From assembly GCA_947165295.1 (NCBI GenBank), contig CAMUZU010000003.1, forward strand, positions 1 to 64,000: a DNA stretch of 64,000 bases, written 5' to 3'. Each line of letters starts with the position of its first letter. Position 1 is the first letter of the stretch. The notes under the pieces were generated by a model. The model was not told the origin of the DNA and did not search any database. It worked only from the letters and a program-made list of their open reading frames with translations. Both the position numbers and the translations under genes were made by a program. This stretch comes from an uncultured Selenomonadales bacterium (GTDB taxonomy: Bacteria > Bacillota > Negativicutes > Selenomonadales > Selenomonadaceae). Positions 7,154 to 15,275 of this stretch are shown here, one piece after another.

Positions 7154-8772
7154 AAAAAATTGCAACGTTTATCATCCTTGCCGCGCTTACGGGATCTTTC
7201 GCCGTGCTGATTCTTTTTATCGCCGAGAAAACCGACGTGCTGCAAATTCGCAACCGCCCGCTGGAAATAACTTTTTCGCAGGAGGGCGACGACACCTTGA
7301 TGACGTGGCGGCCGTTCCCGTACCCGTGCACGTACAACATCACGACGGTCAGCCGCACGACCGGGCTTGTCGAAGGCTCTGCGCCGTTCCACATCTTCAA
7401 GCAGGAAGATTCACGCTTCGCAAGTTACGTCGTGCCGCGTGCGCCGATTCAGACGTATTACTTCATTTCGGCACGCGGGCTGTTCGGCAACGAGATTTTC
7501 CGCAGCGACAAAATTTACGCGAACCCGAACTTCCCGACGCCGCCGCACCCGGTGAGCATTTATCATTACGGCAAGGACAATCCCGCAAGCTTAATGCCGT
7601 TCCTTGTGTGGCACACGGTACCCAACGCCGTCTGTTACGAGTTGGAAATTTTGGACGCGCCGCCCGACGTCGAAGGCGGTATCGCTCCTTCGGGCACGCA
7701 TCAACTGTTCATCACGCAGAAAATTTACACCAACGGTTATCAGGTTGACTTGCGCCCGTTCAAAGGCAAACCGTTCGTTTATTGGCGTGCGCGAGCTTTG
7801 GGCTTGAAACACGAGCCGATTGGCGAATTCAGCAAGGCGGAGAAAATTGTTATCGACGAGTCGAAGCCGTTGCCGAACTGTCCGCTGATTAACAACTTTG
7901 ACTTCATGGATTACCTGCCGCAACCGATTTATCACGTGTTCGATTGGATTCCGTTGAACTCCGCTGCCAAGTATGAAGTCGAGCTGTTGACGCACCCGCC
8001 CGCCGTCGAAAACAATTCCGAGCCGACACCCGACGCCGCGTGGCGACAAATTTCCGACGACATGTCCAGTTGCTATGACGAATACGGCCGGCCTTACGCG
8101 GGACCTTACTGGTGGCGCGTGCGGGCTTTGGACGCGAACAATCAACCCGTCGGCGTCTGGTCGAACAGCGAAAAATTTATCGTCGACGATTACACGCAAG
8201 GCGTCAACACGGCGGTTTTCGGCGACAGCATTTCACACGGCGGCGGCGCAGTCAGCTACTCTCCGCGGGCTTTGCAGTACAGTTACGAGACGTATATCGA
8301 TTTCCCCGTCGTCAACATTTCACGAAGCGGCGACACTTCACGCACGACGCTTGAACGTTTCAATCAGGACGTCCTGCCGCTCAAGCCGCAGAATTTAATC
8401 GTGTCGACGGGCGCGAACTGCCTGCGCGCAACGAACATTTCGGCCGAAGACGTTATCGCCGACTTGACCGCGATTGACCGTCTGTGTTTGGAAAACGAGA
8501 TTCGCCCGATTTATTTGACGCTCATGCCGATTAATCCCGCGAACTTGCAAAACGCCTTCCACACGCCGACCGATCCGAATTGGCACGCCAAGCTTGACAA
8601 AATCAACGAGTACATCCGCAACCGACAATATCACATTGACCTTGAGCCGTACTTTTATGACGCGAACGGCACGCTTGACGAAAAGCTGTCGATTGACGGA
8701 ATTCATCCCGACTTGCGCGGCAAAATGTTAATGGCCGAGATAATCAACGCGAATCGCAAGCTGTTCAAATAA
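7150..8772 (+). CDS. Secreted SGNH/GDSL hydrolase with Fn3-like repeats
   Basis: 540 residues. A signal anchor (about 5-25) precedes three beta modules with a shared core (LMTWRPFP, FLVWHTVPNAVCYELEI, VFDWIPLNSAAKYEVEL), then an SGNH esterase domain from about residue 350: block I FGDSISHGGG with the Ser, TGANCLR, and DGIHPD with the catalytic Asp and His. It probably removes acyl or acetyl groups from an envelope sugar polymer outside the membrane. ATG 7150 overlaps the stop of the YdjM-like gene, so the pair is likely one functional unit. A terminator follows. Confidence 0.85.
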   Translation: MKKIATFIILAALTGSFAVLILFIAEKTDVLQIRNRPLEITFSQEGDDTLMTWRPFPYPCTYNITTVSRTTGLVEGSAPFHIFKQEDSRFASYVVPRAPIQTYYFISARGLFGNEIFRSDKIYANPNFPTPPHPVSIYHYGKDNPASLMPFLVWHTVPNAVCYELEILDAPPDVEGGIAPSGTHQLFITQKIYTNGYQVDLRPFKGKPFVYWRARALGLKHEPIGEFSKAEKIVIDESKPLPNCPLINNFDFMDYLPQPIYHVFDWIPLNSAAKYEVELLTHPPAVENNSEPTPDAAWRQISDDMSSCYDEYGRPYAGPYWWRVRALDANNQPVGVWSNSEKFIVDDYTQGVNTAVFGDSISHGGGAVSYSPRALQYSYETYIDFPVVNISRSGDTSRTTLERFNQDVLPLKPQNLIVSTGANCLRATNISAEDVIADLTAIDRLCLENEIRPIYLTLMPINPANLQNAFHTPTDPNWHAKLDKINEYIRNRQYHIDLEPYFYDANGTLDEKLSIDGIHPDLRGKMLMAEIINANRKLFK

Positions 8773-8778
8773 AAAAGC

Positions 8779-8806
8779 CCCCGTTCACACGAGCGGGGAT
8801 TTTTTG
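8779..8806 (+). terminator. Intrinsic terminator after SGNH gene
   Basis: CCCCGTTC-ACAC-GAGCGGGG stem then ATTTTTT. Nearly the same hairpin recurs at 34213 and 42175, so it is a standard terminator form in this genome. Confidence 0.9.
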
Positions 8807-8855
8807 TTGTCGACGTTTGAACGGTGACAACGTCGCGGGTCACACCAATTGTTCC

Positions 8856-8877
8856 GTCGCTTTTAAAGCGACTTTTT
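8856..8877 (+). terminator. Second terminator-like hairpin
   Basis: GTCGCTTT-T-AAAGCGAC followed by TTTTTG. The flanks of the two hairpins share TTTTTGTTGTCGACGTTT, so this looks like a decayed duplicate of the first terminator region. Confidence 0.5.
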
Positions 8878-8900
8878 GTTGTCGACGTTTAATCGGGCGT

Positions 8901-9314
8901 TCAGTCGTCTTTGTTCCAGTTTTTGCCCCATGTAGCGACGAGGATATTTTTCACGTTCATACCACTCACCCACGGAGCAGCAAAACCGACACGCTTCAAT
9001 TCCGCAACAATCCTCTCATATAGCAAAATGGGATTACCGTCCCATAACACTTCACACAATTTTTCTTCCTCTTGGCAGATAATTATCACTCTCGCTTCAA
9101 AAGTCCCGTCAGAGTAATGGGCTTTCATGGGGTACACAACCCCTTCCATTTCAGGGTATCCAGTAAAGGGGAATATATGTAACCCCTCCTCCCAGATTCT
9201 GTTCAGCTCCCAGGGATCCATTTGGTTAAAATCCAGGATGATGTCAACCATATATTCGCTAATGTCGGTAGACGCCATCCACGTCGCCCAGAGAATTTTT
9301 TCTTCTTTCGTCAA
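8901..9314 (-). CDS. Hypothetical protein, 137 aa, atypical composition
   Basis: An acidic, tryptophan-rich soluble protein (MTKEEKILWATWMASTDI start; WVSGMNVKNILVATWGKNW near the end). No family recognised. The codon choice is clearly unlike the neighbours: it lacks the GTCGAC-rich, G/C-ending style of the window and uses CCC, TCC and ATA freely, which suggests transfer from another genome. TTG 9314 follows GGAGG about 10 nt upstream. It lies beside the ADP-ribose cassette on the same strand, but 158 bp separate them and no joint role can be claimed. Confidence 0.6.
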   Translation of the reverse strand: MTKEEKILWATWMASTDISEYMVDIILDFNQMDPWELNRIWEEGLHIFPFTGYPEMEGVVYPMKAHYSDGTFEARVIIICQEEEKLCEVLWDGNPILLYERIVAELKRVGFAAPWVSGMNVKNILVATWGKNWNKDD

Positions 9315-9472
9315 AGTAACAATCGCCTCCTGTTTTCGCGGACGTGACGGTTAACGATTCAACAGAGTCGCAACCGCCTCCCGCGTTAATCTGAATTGAT
9401 TTTCGGCGCGCAGATTCAAAGCAATTCGTCGCCCGTCACGCACGGCGGGAATTTTTTGTTGCGCGGAAGAGA

Positions 9473-12064
9473 TTAATGTTTCAGTTCGGCAATCGTTTCA
9501 TGCGCGGCTTTTTCGTCAAGCCAAATGTCGCAAGCGTCTTTGTCAATGCCGGCCTTGCGCATGTACGAATCGAGAACTTTTTTATTGACGTAGAAATAAT
9601 GTCCCATGCCGCCGTAAAACCACATCCAATCGGCATTTTCGGGCTTCGACGGTGTGGGCAGCGCGGCGAAAATTTCTTTGAGCCGTTTGTCGTTGTCCCA
9701 CGTGTCGTGAAGTTTGCCGTTCGCGTCCCAAAACGAAACGGTTCCCGGTCCGCAATCGCCGTGCGTGCAGGTTATGTACAGCGCGTTGCGGAAAACTGTA
9801 TCGAATTGTTCGTCGAAAATTTTTTGCCAGTCTGCGCGCTGTCTGTCAAGCGAACGCATCATCGTGCCGAGACTGCCGCAATGCGCCAACGGATAGTAAT
9901 CCGACAAAATTTCGTCCTTGCCGTGATGCAAGACAACTTGTCGGTGATTGTCGAGAAAGTCATTATAATCCTTCGCGTCGCCGTAAATTTCCTTGAACGA
10001 CTCGTGCGTCAACGCTTCGTAAACGCATTCGGAAGTAATTCGACCGAGGCACAAGATATTTTCCGGCTGAAGAATTTCATACAGTTCGCGGAACAATTCG
10101 GCGTCGCGCATCATCAACTTTTTGGTCATGCCGCCCGCGTTGTTGCCGAGCCGATAGCCGAGACAAAAGTTCGTAAAGAACACGTCGGGGCACGGTTTGG
10201 TTACGTCGCGTTCGAGAATTTTGAACAGCTCAACCAAGTTAATGGTTGTCGGGTCGGTGCCGATCGCAGGGAAAATATCTTCGCCCGCGTTCATCTTCGC
10301 AACCGTCGATTTAAATTCGGCGTCCGTGTTGATGAAGTTGCCCCAGTCTTGACCGACGAGCAGATATTTAATCTTCGGCGTTTTCTTCGCGTAACCGAAG
10401 CCCTGCCAGTAAGTGTACAGATTAATTTCGTCGCAGATGTTGACGCCGTCGACGGTCGGGGCGAACAAGGCAAGCGAGTCTTTCGGGTCGAAACCGCAGG
10501 CAATCGCCTTCGACAGAGCGTTTCGCGCCCACATGTCGGTTGTGTTGTCTTTGGAGGTTTGTGTCCACGAGAGCCCTTTGGACTTGAGCGCGTCCCAAAA
10601 ACTTTTTTTGTCGGCGAAAGTTGCGGCGAACTCCCGCGTGCGTTGCTTGTCGTCGGCGGAAGGATTGACTTTCGGATTGTATTCGCGGTAACGAGCTTTC
10701 GCCTCCGCAACGAGATCTTTGTAAGCCTGCGCTTTGTCGGCGTCGAATTCGTCGGGCGAAGTGTCGTCCTCCGACGTGACGATATCCAACACAAATTCAA
10801 GCATATCCGCCGGCAAGTAGAAAGCTTCGTCGCTGTTCGGATTAATCGCAAGAGCCATGTTCGCGGGCTCGTCGGAGTTTTGAACTTTGGCGTTGACCTG
10901 CGCGCAGGTTTCCAGCAGATTTTTAATCGGCGTGGTCGTGCACTTGAGTTGCGGATTGTCGCGGCGTGCCTTGTTGAACTCGTAAAAGTTCGTGAACATC
11001 GACATGAACGTAGTATTTGCCGGCGCACTGTAGAAGGTCAGCGGCTTGTAATTGTCGGAGTCGGTGCCTTCGGAAACTTTTTCCAGCGGGACGATAAAGC
11101 AACGGTCACTTTTAACTTGGCGGTCAATGCAATAAATCATAGCCTTGAAGTCGTCAAAAGATTTCGTTGCGCGGAAAAGTTTCATCGCGTCGAAAATGTC
11201 TTCGTTGCCGTCAAGTTCGTGACAGTCTTCCTGCAGGCGGACAATGCGGTTAATCTCGTCAAGCACGTTACGCATCTCGGACGGAAGTTTTTCGCGGACA
11301 GCAGCAATAAACTTGTCGGGCACGCCGTAGAACGCTTCGGCGATTGAACCGGCTATCGCGGCAAGAGTATCCGAATCACCGCCCAGCGAAACGGCGTTGC
11401 GAATGGCGTCCTCGAAGTCCGTCGATTCAAGGAACGCGATAATCGCTTCGGGCACAGACTTAGCGGCTTCGATCTCGTGGTGATACGTCGGGCGAATTTC
11501 GTCAAGCGTGCGCGACAGGTTGTAGCCGAATTCGTTTTCGACGTAAGCTTTAATCTCAGCTTTCGGGACGCCGTGTTGAGCCAAGTTAATCGCGCTTGCG
11601 ACCGCCTCGACGCTTTTTACGGCTTCGGGGTGATTGTGCGTGACTTCGGCAGTCCAGCGCGCCACGTCACGAGCAAATTCAAAGTGGTTGGAGAGGTACG
11701 CAATCAAGGCGACGGGCGACACACGCATTGCCGCGCCATTGCCGTGACTTTTGTACGGGTGCGGCTTGTCGGCGTTGATCCAGCCTTTGAAACGGTGACC
11801 GTAGCCCGCTTTCGGATATTTGCGTCCCCAACGTTGCATCGATTCGGTGACGGCGGCTTTAACTTCGGCTTCGTTGAGCCCGCTGCAATTCAACAGCGCG
11901 TCGGCAACGGCAATCGTCATGACCGTATCGTCGGTGAAGTGCCCGCTGTGGCGAATGAACTTGTAGTCCTTCGTCTTTATGGCGCGGCTGTCACCCTCGT
12001 ACGGCGAGCCGGAAATGTCGCCGATAATCGCTCCGTAAAGCACCGTCGATTTAATGTCGCTCAT
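9473..12064 (-). CDS. Three-module protein: ADP-ribosylglycohydrolase, SseB-like, UDG-like
   Basis: 863 residues. Residues 1-280 are a DraG-type ADP-ribosylglycohydrolase: GHFTDDTVMT (metal-binding TDD) and SLGGDSDTLAAIAG. Residues about 300-450 resemble the SseB N-terminal domain (FMSMFTNFYEF, MALAINPNSDEAFYLP). Residues about 580-755 resemble uracil-DNA glycosylases: YLLVGQDWGNF, VFFTNFCLGYR, ILCLGRITSE and PLAHCGS. The last 100 residues are unrecognised. The first module should remove ADP-ribose from a target; the UDG-like module may act on bases or bind nucleic acid. ATG 12064 follows GGAGG. It is last in a minus-strand set with a 63-aa gene and a macrodomain gene. I know of no described protein with this order, but that is unverified. 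Confidence 0.8.
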   Translation of the reverse strand: MSDIKSTVLYGAIIGDISGSPYEGDSRAIKTKDYKFIRHSGHFTDDTVMTIAVADALLNCSGLNEAEVKAAVTESMQRWGRKYPKAGYGHRFKGWINADKPHPYKSHGNGAAMRVSPVALIAYLSNHFEFARDVARWTAEVTHNHPEAVKSVEAVASAINLAQHGVPKAEIKAYVENEFGYNLSRTLDEIRPTYHHEIEAAKSVPEAIIAFLESTDFEDAIRNAVSLGGDSDTLAAIAGSIAEAFYGVPDKFIAAVREKLPSEMRNVLDEINRIVRLQEDCHELDGNEDIFDAMKLFRATKSFDDFKAMIYCIDRQVKSDRCFIVPLEKVSEGTDSDNYKPLTFYSAPANTTFMSMFTNFYEFNKARRDNPQLKCTTTPIKNLLETCAQVNAKVQNSDEPANMALAINPNSDEAFYLPADMLEFVLDIVTSEDDTSPDEFDADKAQAYKDLVAEAKARYREYNPKVNPSADDKQRTREFAATFADKKSFWDALKSKGLSWTQTSKDNTTDMWARNALSKAIACGFDPKDSLALFAPTVDGVNICDEINLYTYWQGFGYAKKTPKIKYLLVGQDWGNFINTDAEFKSTVAKMNAGEDIFPAIGTDPTTINLVELFKILERDVTKPCPDVFFTNFCLGYRLGNNAGGMTKKLMMRDAELFRELYEILQPENILCLGRITSECVYEALTHESFKEIYGDAKDYNDFLDNHRQVVLHHGKDEILSDYYPLAHCGSLGTMMRSLDRQRADWQKIFDEQFDTVFRNALYITCTHGDCGPGTVSFWDANGKLHDTWDNDKRLKEIFAALPTPSKPENADWMWFYGGMGHYFYVNKKVLDSYMRKAGIDKDACDIWLDEKAAHETIAELKH

Positions 12065-12091
12065 AAAAAATTCCTCCGTTCAAAAACTCGG

Positions 12092-12283
12092 TTACGATTC
12101 GGCACCGGCGGCGGGCGTCGGCTTGCCGTAAAGAATGACTTTACCGTCGCGAACCATTTGGTCGAATTCAGCTTGGGAGATAAACTTGAGGTCGCCCGGA
12201 TGCCACGTGAAGCGTTCTTTGCGCTCCTTGGACATGCCGCATTTCGGCTTGCGCGTGTCGGTGTCTTGTTTAACGTCGCTCAT
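12092..12283 (-). CDS. 63-aa acidic/basic small protein in the ADP-ribose cassette
   Basis: ATG 12283 is preceded by GGGAGG. The protein starts MSDVKQDTDTRKPKCGMS and contains KERFTWHPGDLKFISQAEF, soluble and without a clear family. It lies between the macrodomain and DraG-fusion genes. Its leader and first five codons are nearly identical to those of the DraG fusion (MSDIKS), so the initiation region has been copied between the two genes. Adaptor, inhibitor or target are all possible. Confidence 0.65.
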   Translation of the reverse strand: MSDVKQDTDTRKPKCGMSKERKERFTWHPGDLKFISQAEFDQMVRDGKVILYGKPTPAAGAES

Positions 12284-12338
12284 AAAAAATTCCTCCCGTC
12301 GTTTGCTTACGGAAGGAATTATATCAGCTAAAAATTTT

Positions 12339-12366
12339 GGAAGGTTACTTGCGAAGTAACTTTCAA
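12339..12366. repeat. Minimal hairpin at the macrodomain stop codon
   Basis: GAAGGTTACTTGCGAAGTAACTTTC forms a near-perfect stem (shown here as 12340-12364) that overlaps the TGA of the macrodomain gene. The GTTACTT/AAGTAAC arms match the outer stem of the large hairpin element found at seven other places. Confidence 0.6.
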
Positions 12367-13364
12367 CCGTCGTCCGAACGAAACTTTGAGCCGAGCGGTT
12401 TAAGTCCGCGTGCGTCGAGCTTGTCGTTGACTTCGTCCACGTCGTAAATCTTTTCGCGCAGGCAGTCGACGAAGATAACATCGGTCGCGTCTTTGGCGGA
12501 CAGAAGACAGCCCGCACGCGCCAACAAGTCAAGCGCCTCGTGGAGCGGCAACTCCATCGACAAAATCAGCGCGAACAAAATTCGTTTCGTCGGAATTGGT
12601 TTGGCGAAATTCTTTGCGTCGTAGAAAACTTTCTTCGCGACATTCGCGCCGGAATAAATATCCGTGTCGCTGAGCTTGCTTGCCGTGACAAGTTCGTTGA
12701 AACGCGTCTTGAAGTCCTGCCCGCGATTCTTGAGCGTCTCACGGAAAAAGTTTTCGTCAAGATACTCCGCGAAGAAATTCTTCGGCAACACCAGCCGCGA
12801 TTCACGCCGAGAACGATATTCACGCCGCAAAACTTTTTCTTCGTCGTGCGCGTCGATAAAGCTTGTGATTGTGTCGAAATAATTTTCCGCCAACTCGAAT
12901 GTGCGTTGCCCGAAGATGACCAGGTAAACCTCCATGTCGTGCGTCTCCAGGAACTTTTGGATTGTCGTCGTCGCGGCAAGCAAAGCCTTTTCCTTCGGGA
13001 CGCGATTGGTGCCCGTGCCCAACAGCGGGAAGGCGATACTTCGGCAATCACGTTCGCGGGCAAGCTCCAAAGATTTTCGGTAACAGTCGCGCAGAATTTT
13101 CGTTTCGTCGCCGTCGCCCGACCAAACTGCGCTCACCGCGTGAATCAAAATTTTCGCGGGCAAGTCGAAAGCTTCCGTCGCCGCAACTTCGCCGGGTTGA
13201 AGTTCGCCGATTTCCCGTCGCGCCGCAAGCAAACGTTCACTGCCGGCCGCCTCGTAAATTGAACTTTCGGTGCCGCCGCCGATTGACGCGGGCGGGTTCG
13301 CGGGAATGACAATCGCATCCGCCGCGACGTTGACCAAGTTCGCTCGAATCACTTGCAAAGCCAT
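12363..13364 (-). CDS. Macrodomain protein with C-terminal HTH-like domain
   Basis: 333 residues. Residues 1-160 are a macrodomain that binds or hydrolyses ADP-ribose: AIVIPANPPASIGGGTESSI (loop 1), LLGTGTNRVP (loop 2). Residues about 215-325 match a helical XRE-like domain common in Bacillota (FKTRFNELVTASKLSDTDIY, ALILSMELPLHEALDLLARA, KIYDVDEVNDKLDARGLKPL). This pairs ADP-ribose sensing with likely DNA or protein binding. It is 84 bp upstream of the 63-aa gene and 10 bp downstream of the TPR gene, all on the same strand. The start ATG follows GAGGTGATTTAA. DarG-like reversal of DNA ADP-ribosylation is one possible role; not proven. Confidence 0.85.
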   Translation of the reverse strand: MALQVIRANLVNVAADAIVIPANPPASIGGGTESSIYEAAGSERLLAARREIGELQPGEVAATEAFDLPAKILIHAVSAVWSGDGDETKILRDCYRKSLELARERDCRSIAFPLLGTGTNRVPKEKALLAATTTIQKFLETHDMEVYLVIFGQRTFELAENYFDTITSFIDAHDEEKVLRREYRSRRESRLVLPKNFFAEYLDENFFRETLKNRGQDFKTRFNELVTASKLSDTDIYSGANVAKKVFYDAKNFAKPIPTKRILFALILSMELPLHEALDLLARAGCLLSAKDATDVIFVDCLREKIYDVDEVNDKLDARGLKPLGSKFRSDDG

Positions 13365-13374
13365 TTAAATCACC

Positions 13375-14544
13375 TCAACCTAAAGCGGGACGTTCAACGG
13401 CAAGCTGCCAATATTTTTCCGCTTCGTCGCGCAAGCCCAACATGCCGTAGCTGTCGCCGACCAACTGATACGCGTCGCCGCAACCAAGTTCAATCGCACG
13501 CAAGCCGTCTTCAAGAGCCATCTCATAATTGTGCATGGCGAACAACGACATTCCGCGACTGTAGAGCGCACGCCAATTCCGCTCGTCAATCGCAAGCGCA
13601 CGTTCGGCAAAGTCAATCGCCTTGAGCGGGTCACGCGACGAATAAATAAACGCCAGCTCGCCCAACGATTGGGACATCTTCGGATTCAACTTTAACGCCT
13701 GCTCGAAGTCCGACTTAGCCGCATCAACGTCGCCCGACTCCAAAAAACTCACGCCGCGATAGTGATAATTTTCCGCGTTGTTCGGGTCAAGTTCAATCGC
13801 CCGCGTGTAATCGGCAATCGCCTGCGCGTAATCTTTGGTGTAATAAACGCTGTAATAGCCGCGTGCCTCGTAAGCAAGCGCATTGTTCGGGTTGAGTTCA
13901 ATTGCCTCCGACCAACTCTCGAACGCCTTGTTGTAAGCCCAATCGCCGTGAATCAAGACATAACGGTTGCCGTCCTCAAGCTTGACGTTCGACATAAAAA
14001 TTCTGTCGGATTCGGCAAACTCCCGCTGAAACTTTTCGCTCGCTTCGGGATTGTTTGAATGCTCGGCACGCTTTTTAAGTTCGGCAATTTGACGTTCCTG
14101 TTCGTCAATCTGTCGCTGAAGTTCGCGATTCTTTTCAACCAACGACTCGCGTTCGTCGCGGCTGTGCGAAATCCAATCGTCGATATTTGCGGTGTCAATC
14201 TCGGCGACGATAACCGCACGGTACATGACGCCGCCGTACTGCTCCATAGGAACCAACTTGTATTCGACGCTCAAAACTTTCAAGATACCGTTAGTCATGG
14301 TTTCGATCTCGTCGGCGACAAGTTCAAGGTTTTCCGACCGCGAATAACTTTTAATGTACACGCCGGCTTTTTCGCAAGCGTTGCGTTCGGCGTACATTTT
14401 GGCGCGCTGTTTGGCGACGTCGGGCGTTTCAAAGTCGCTCATGATGTATTCGCCGACCCCGTCGTAACTTTTGACTTCGGCTTCAGCGGGTGACGCAGCA
14501 AGAAGACTTCCGACAATCAACGCCGCCGACAAAAATTTCTTCAC
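13375..14544 (-). CDS. Exported TPR protein
   Basis: GTG 14544 is chosen for its GGAGGTG ribosome site and because it starts a signal peptide (VKKFLSAALIVGSLLAASPA, then EAE). Residues 25-130 form a secreted alpha/beta domain, then a coiled coil (about 135-165, RELQRQIDEQERQIAELKKR), then five or so TPR repeats (SEAIELNPNNALAYEARGYY, TRAIELDPNNAENYHYRG and so on). Probably periplasmic or surface scaffold. It is 10 bp upstream of the macrodomain gene, so co-transcription is likely even though the cell compartment differs. Confidence 0.8.
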   Translation of the reverse strand: MKKFLSAALIVGSLLAASPAEAEVKSYDGVGEYIMSDFETPDVAKQRAKMYAERNACEKAGVYIKSYSRSENLELVADEIETMTNGILKVLSVEYKLVPMEQYGGVMYRAVIVAEIDTANIDDWISHSRDERESLVEKNRELQRQIDEQERQIAELKKRAEHSNNPEASEKFQREFAESDRIFMSNVKLEDGNRYVLIHGDWAYNKAFESWSEAIELNPNNALAYEARGYYSVYYTKDYAQAIADYTRAIELDPNNAENYHYRGVSFLESGDVDAAKSDFEQALKLNPKMSQSLGELAFIYSSRDPLKAIDFAERALAIDERNWRALYSRGMSLFAMHNYEMALEDGLRAIELGCGDAYQLVGDSYGMLGLRDEAEKYWQLAVERPALG

Positions 14545-14596
14545 AGTGAACACCTCCGTTTCGTGTGACGCGATTATATCAAGCCGACCGTCGACG

Positions 14597-14625
14597 TTGC
14601 AACCGCGCACGAAAAGTTATAAACT
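14597..14625 (+). promoter_or_regulatory. Sigma-70 promoter for the HXXEE gene
   Basis: TTGCAA, 17-bp spacer, TAAACT, 24 bp before the ATG. The segment from about 14596 to 14642 is clearly related to the dapF leader at 15221-15267, so one promoter and leader was copied from the other. Confidence 0.65.
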
Positions 14626-14649
14626 GCCCGCAACAAAGGAGGCTTGCGC

Positions 14650-15218
14650 ATGAAAAAGTTCGTGAACAACTGGCAAAATATTTCGGTACTCTTCGCGCTG
14701 ATTGCGGCGATTGCGGCTTTCGTTGTCGACGACCTCGTTACGAAGTTGTTGCTCGCGTCGATAGCCGTGCTGTTCCTGCATTTCTTCGAGGAATTCGGCT
14801 TCCCCGGCGGCTTCCCGTGGATGGGCGTCAAAGTCCTGTTGGGCAGCCGCGAAAAAGATTCGACGAAGTGGAATTGCAACAACCTGAATTCCATGTTCGG
14901 CAACTGGGGCTTTTTGGTGCTGGTGTACTTCCTGCCGCTTGTGTTGCCCGACGTGCACTTTCTGCTGTTGGCGGCGATGATTTTCTCGCTGTTGGAATTT
15001 TCATGCTCGCGCCGATAGCGATTTACTACTTCGCCAACGTCTTCGACGCAAGCTTTTACGTGTGGAGCGATTACTTCTTCGCGGTGGCGTGGTGTGTCGT
15101 CGTGTTTTGGTTTGCGTTCCGTTCGCCGCTGTATTGGCACCTCGGCAGTCTCAAAGGCTACAAGTTGTCGGCTCGCTCGGCTTACGGCGTCAGATACGCG
15201 ACGGCTCACAAGCTTTGA
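14650..15218 (+). pseudogene. HXXEE-domain membrane protein, frameshifted
   Basis: ATG 14650 follows AAGGAGG. The first part holds the family motif HFFEEFGFPGGFPW (about residue 40) and membrane helices. It is interrupted near 14998-15003, where LLEF in one frame would continue as FMLAPIAIYYFANVFDASFY in the next, ending GVRYATAHKL at 15218. Correcting one base in the GGAATTTTCATG tract gives about 189 residues, normal for HXXEE proteins. Function unknown. The break lies at a T run, so sequencing error is a real option. Confidence 0.7.
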
Positions 15219-15221
15219 CGG

Positions 15222-15250
15222 TTGCGACGGCGTGCGAAAAGTTGTATACT
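15222..15250 (+). promoter_or_regulatory. Sigma-70 promoter for dapF operon
   Basis: TTGCGA, 17-bp spacer, TATACT, 25 bp before the TTG start. Likely drives dapF-gmk-rpoZ-coaBC. Confidence 0.75.
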
Positions 15251-15275
15251 GCCCGTCACTAAGGAGGCGATTGTT

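Noticed and set aside
9476..11347. 623-codon open frame on the plus strand opposite the DraG fusion
   Set aside because: It is the antisense of a clearly coding gene with recognisable motifs; its translation is Phe/Val/Arg-rich and without domains. High codon bias in this genome leaves long antisense frames.
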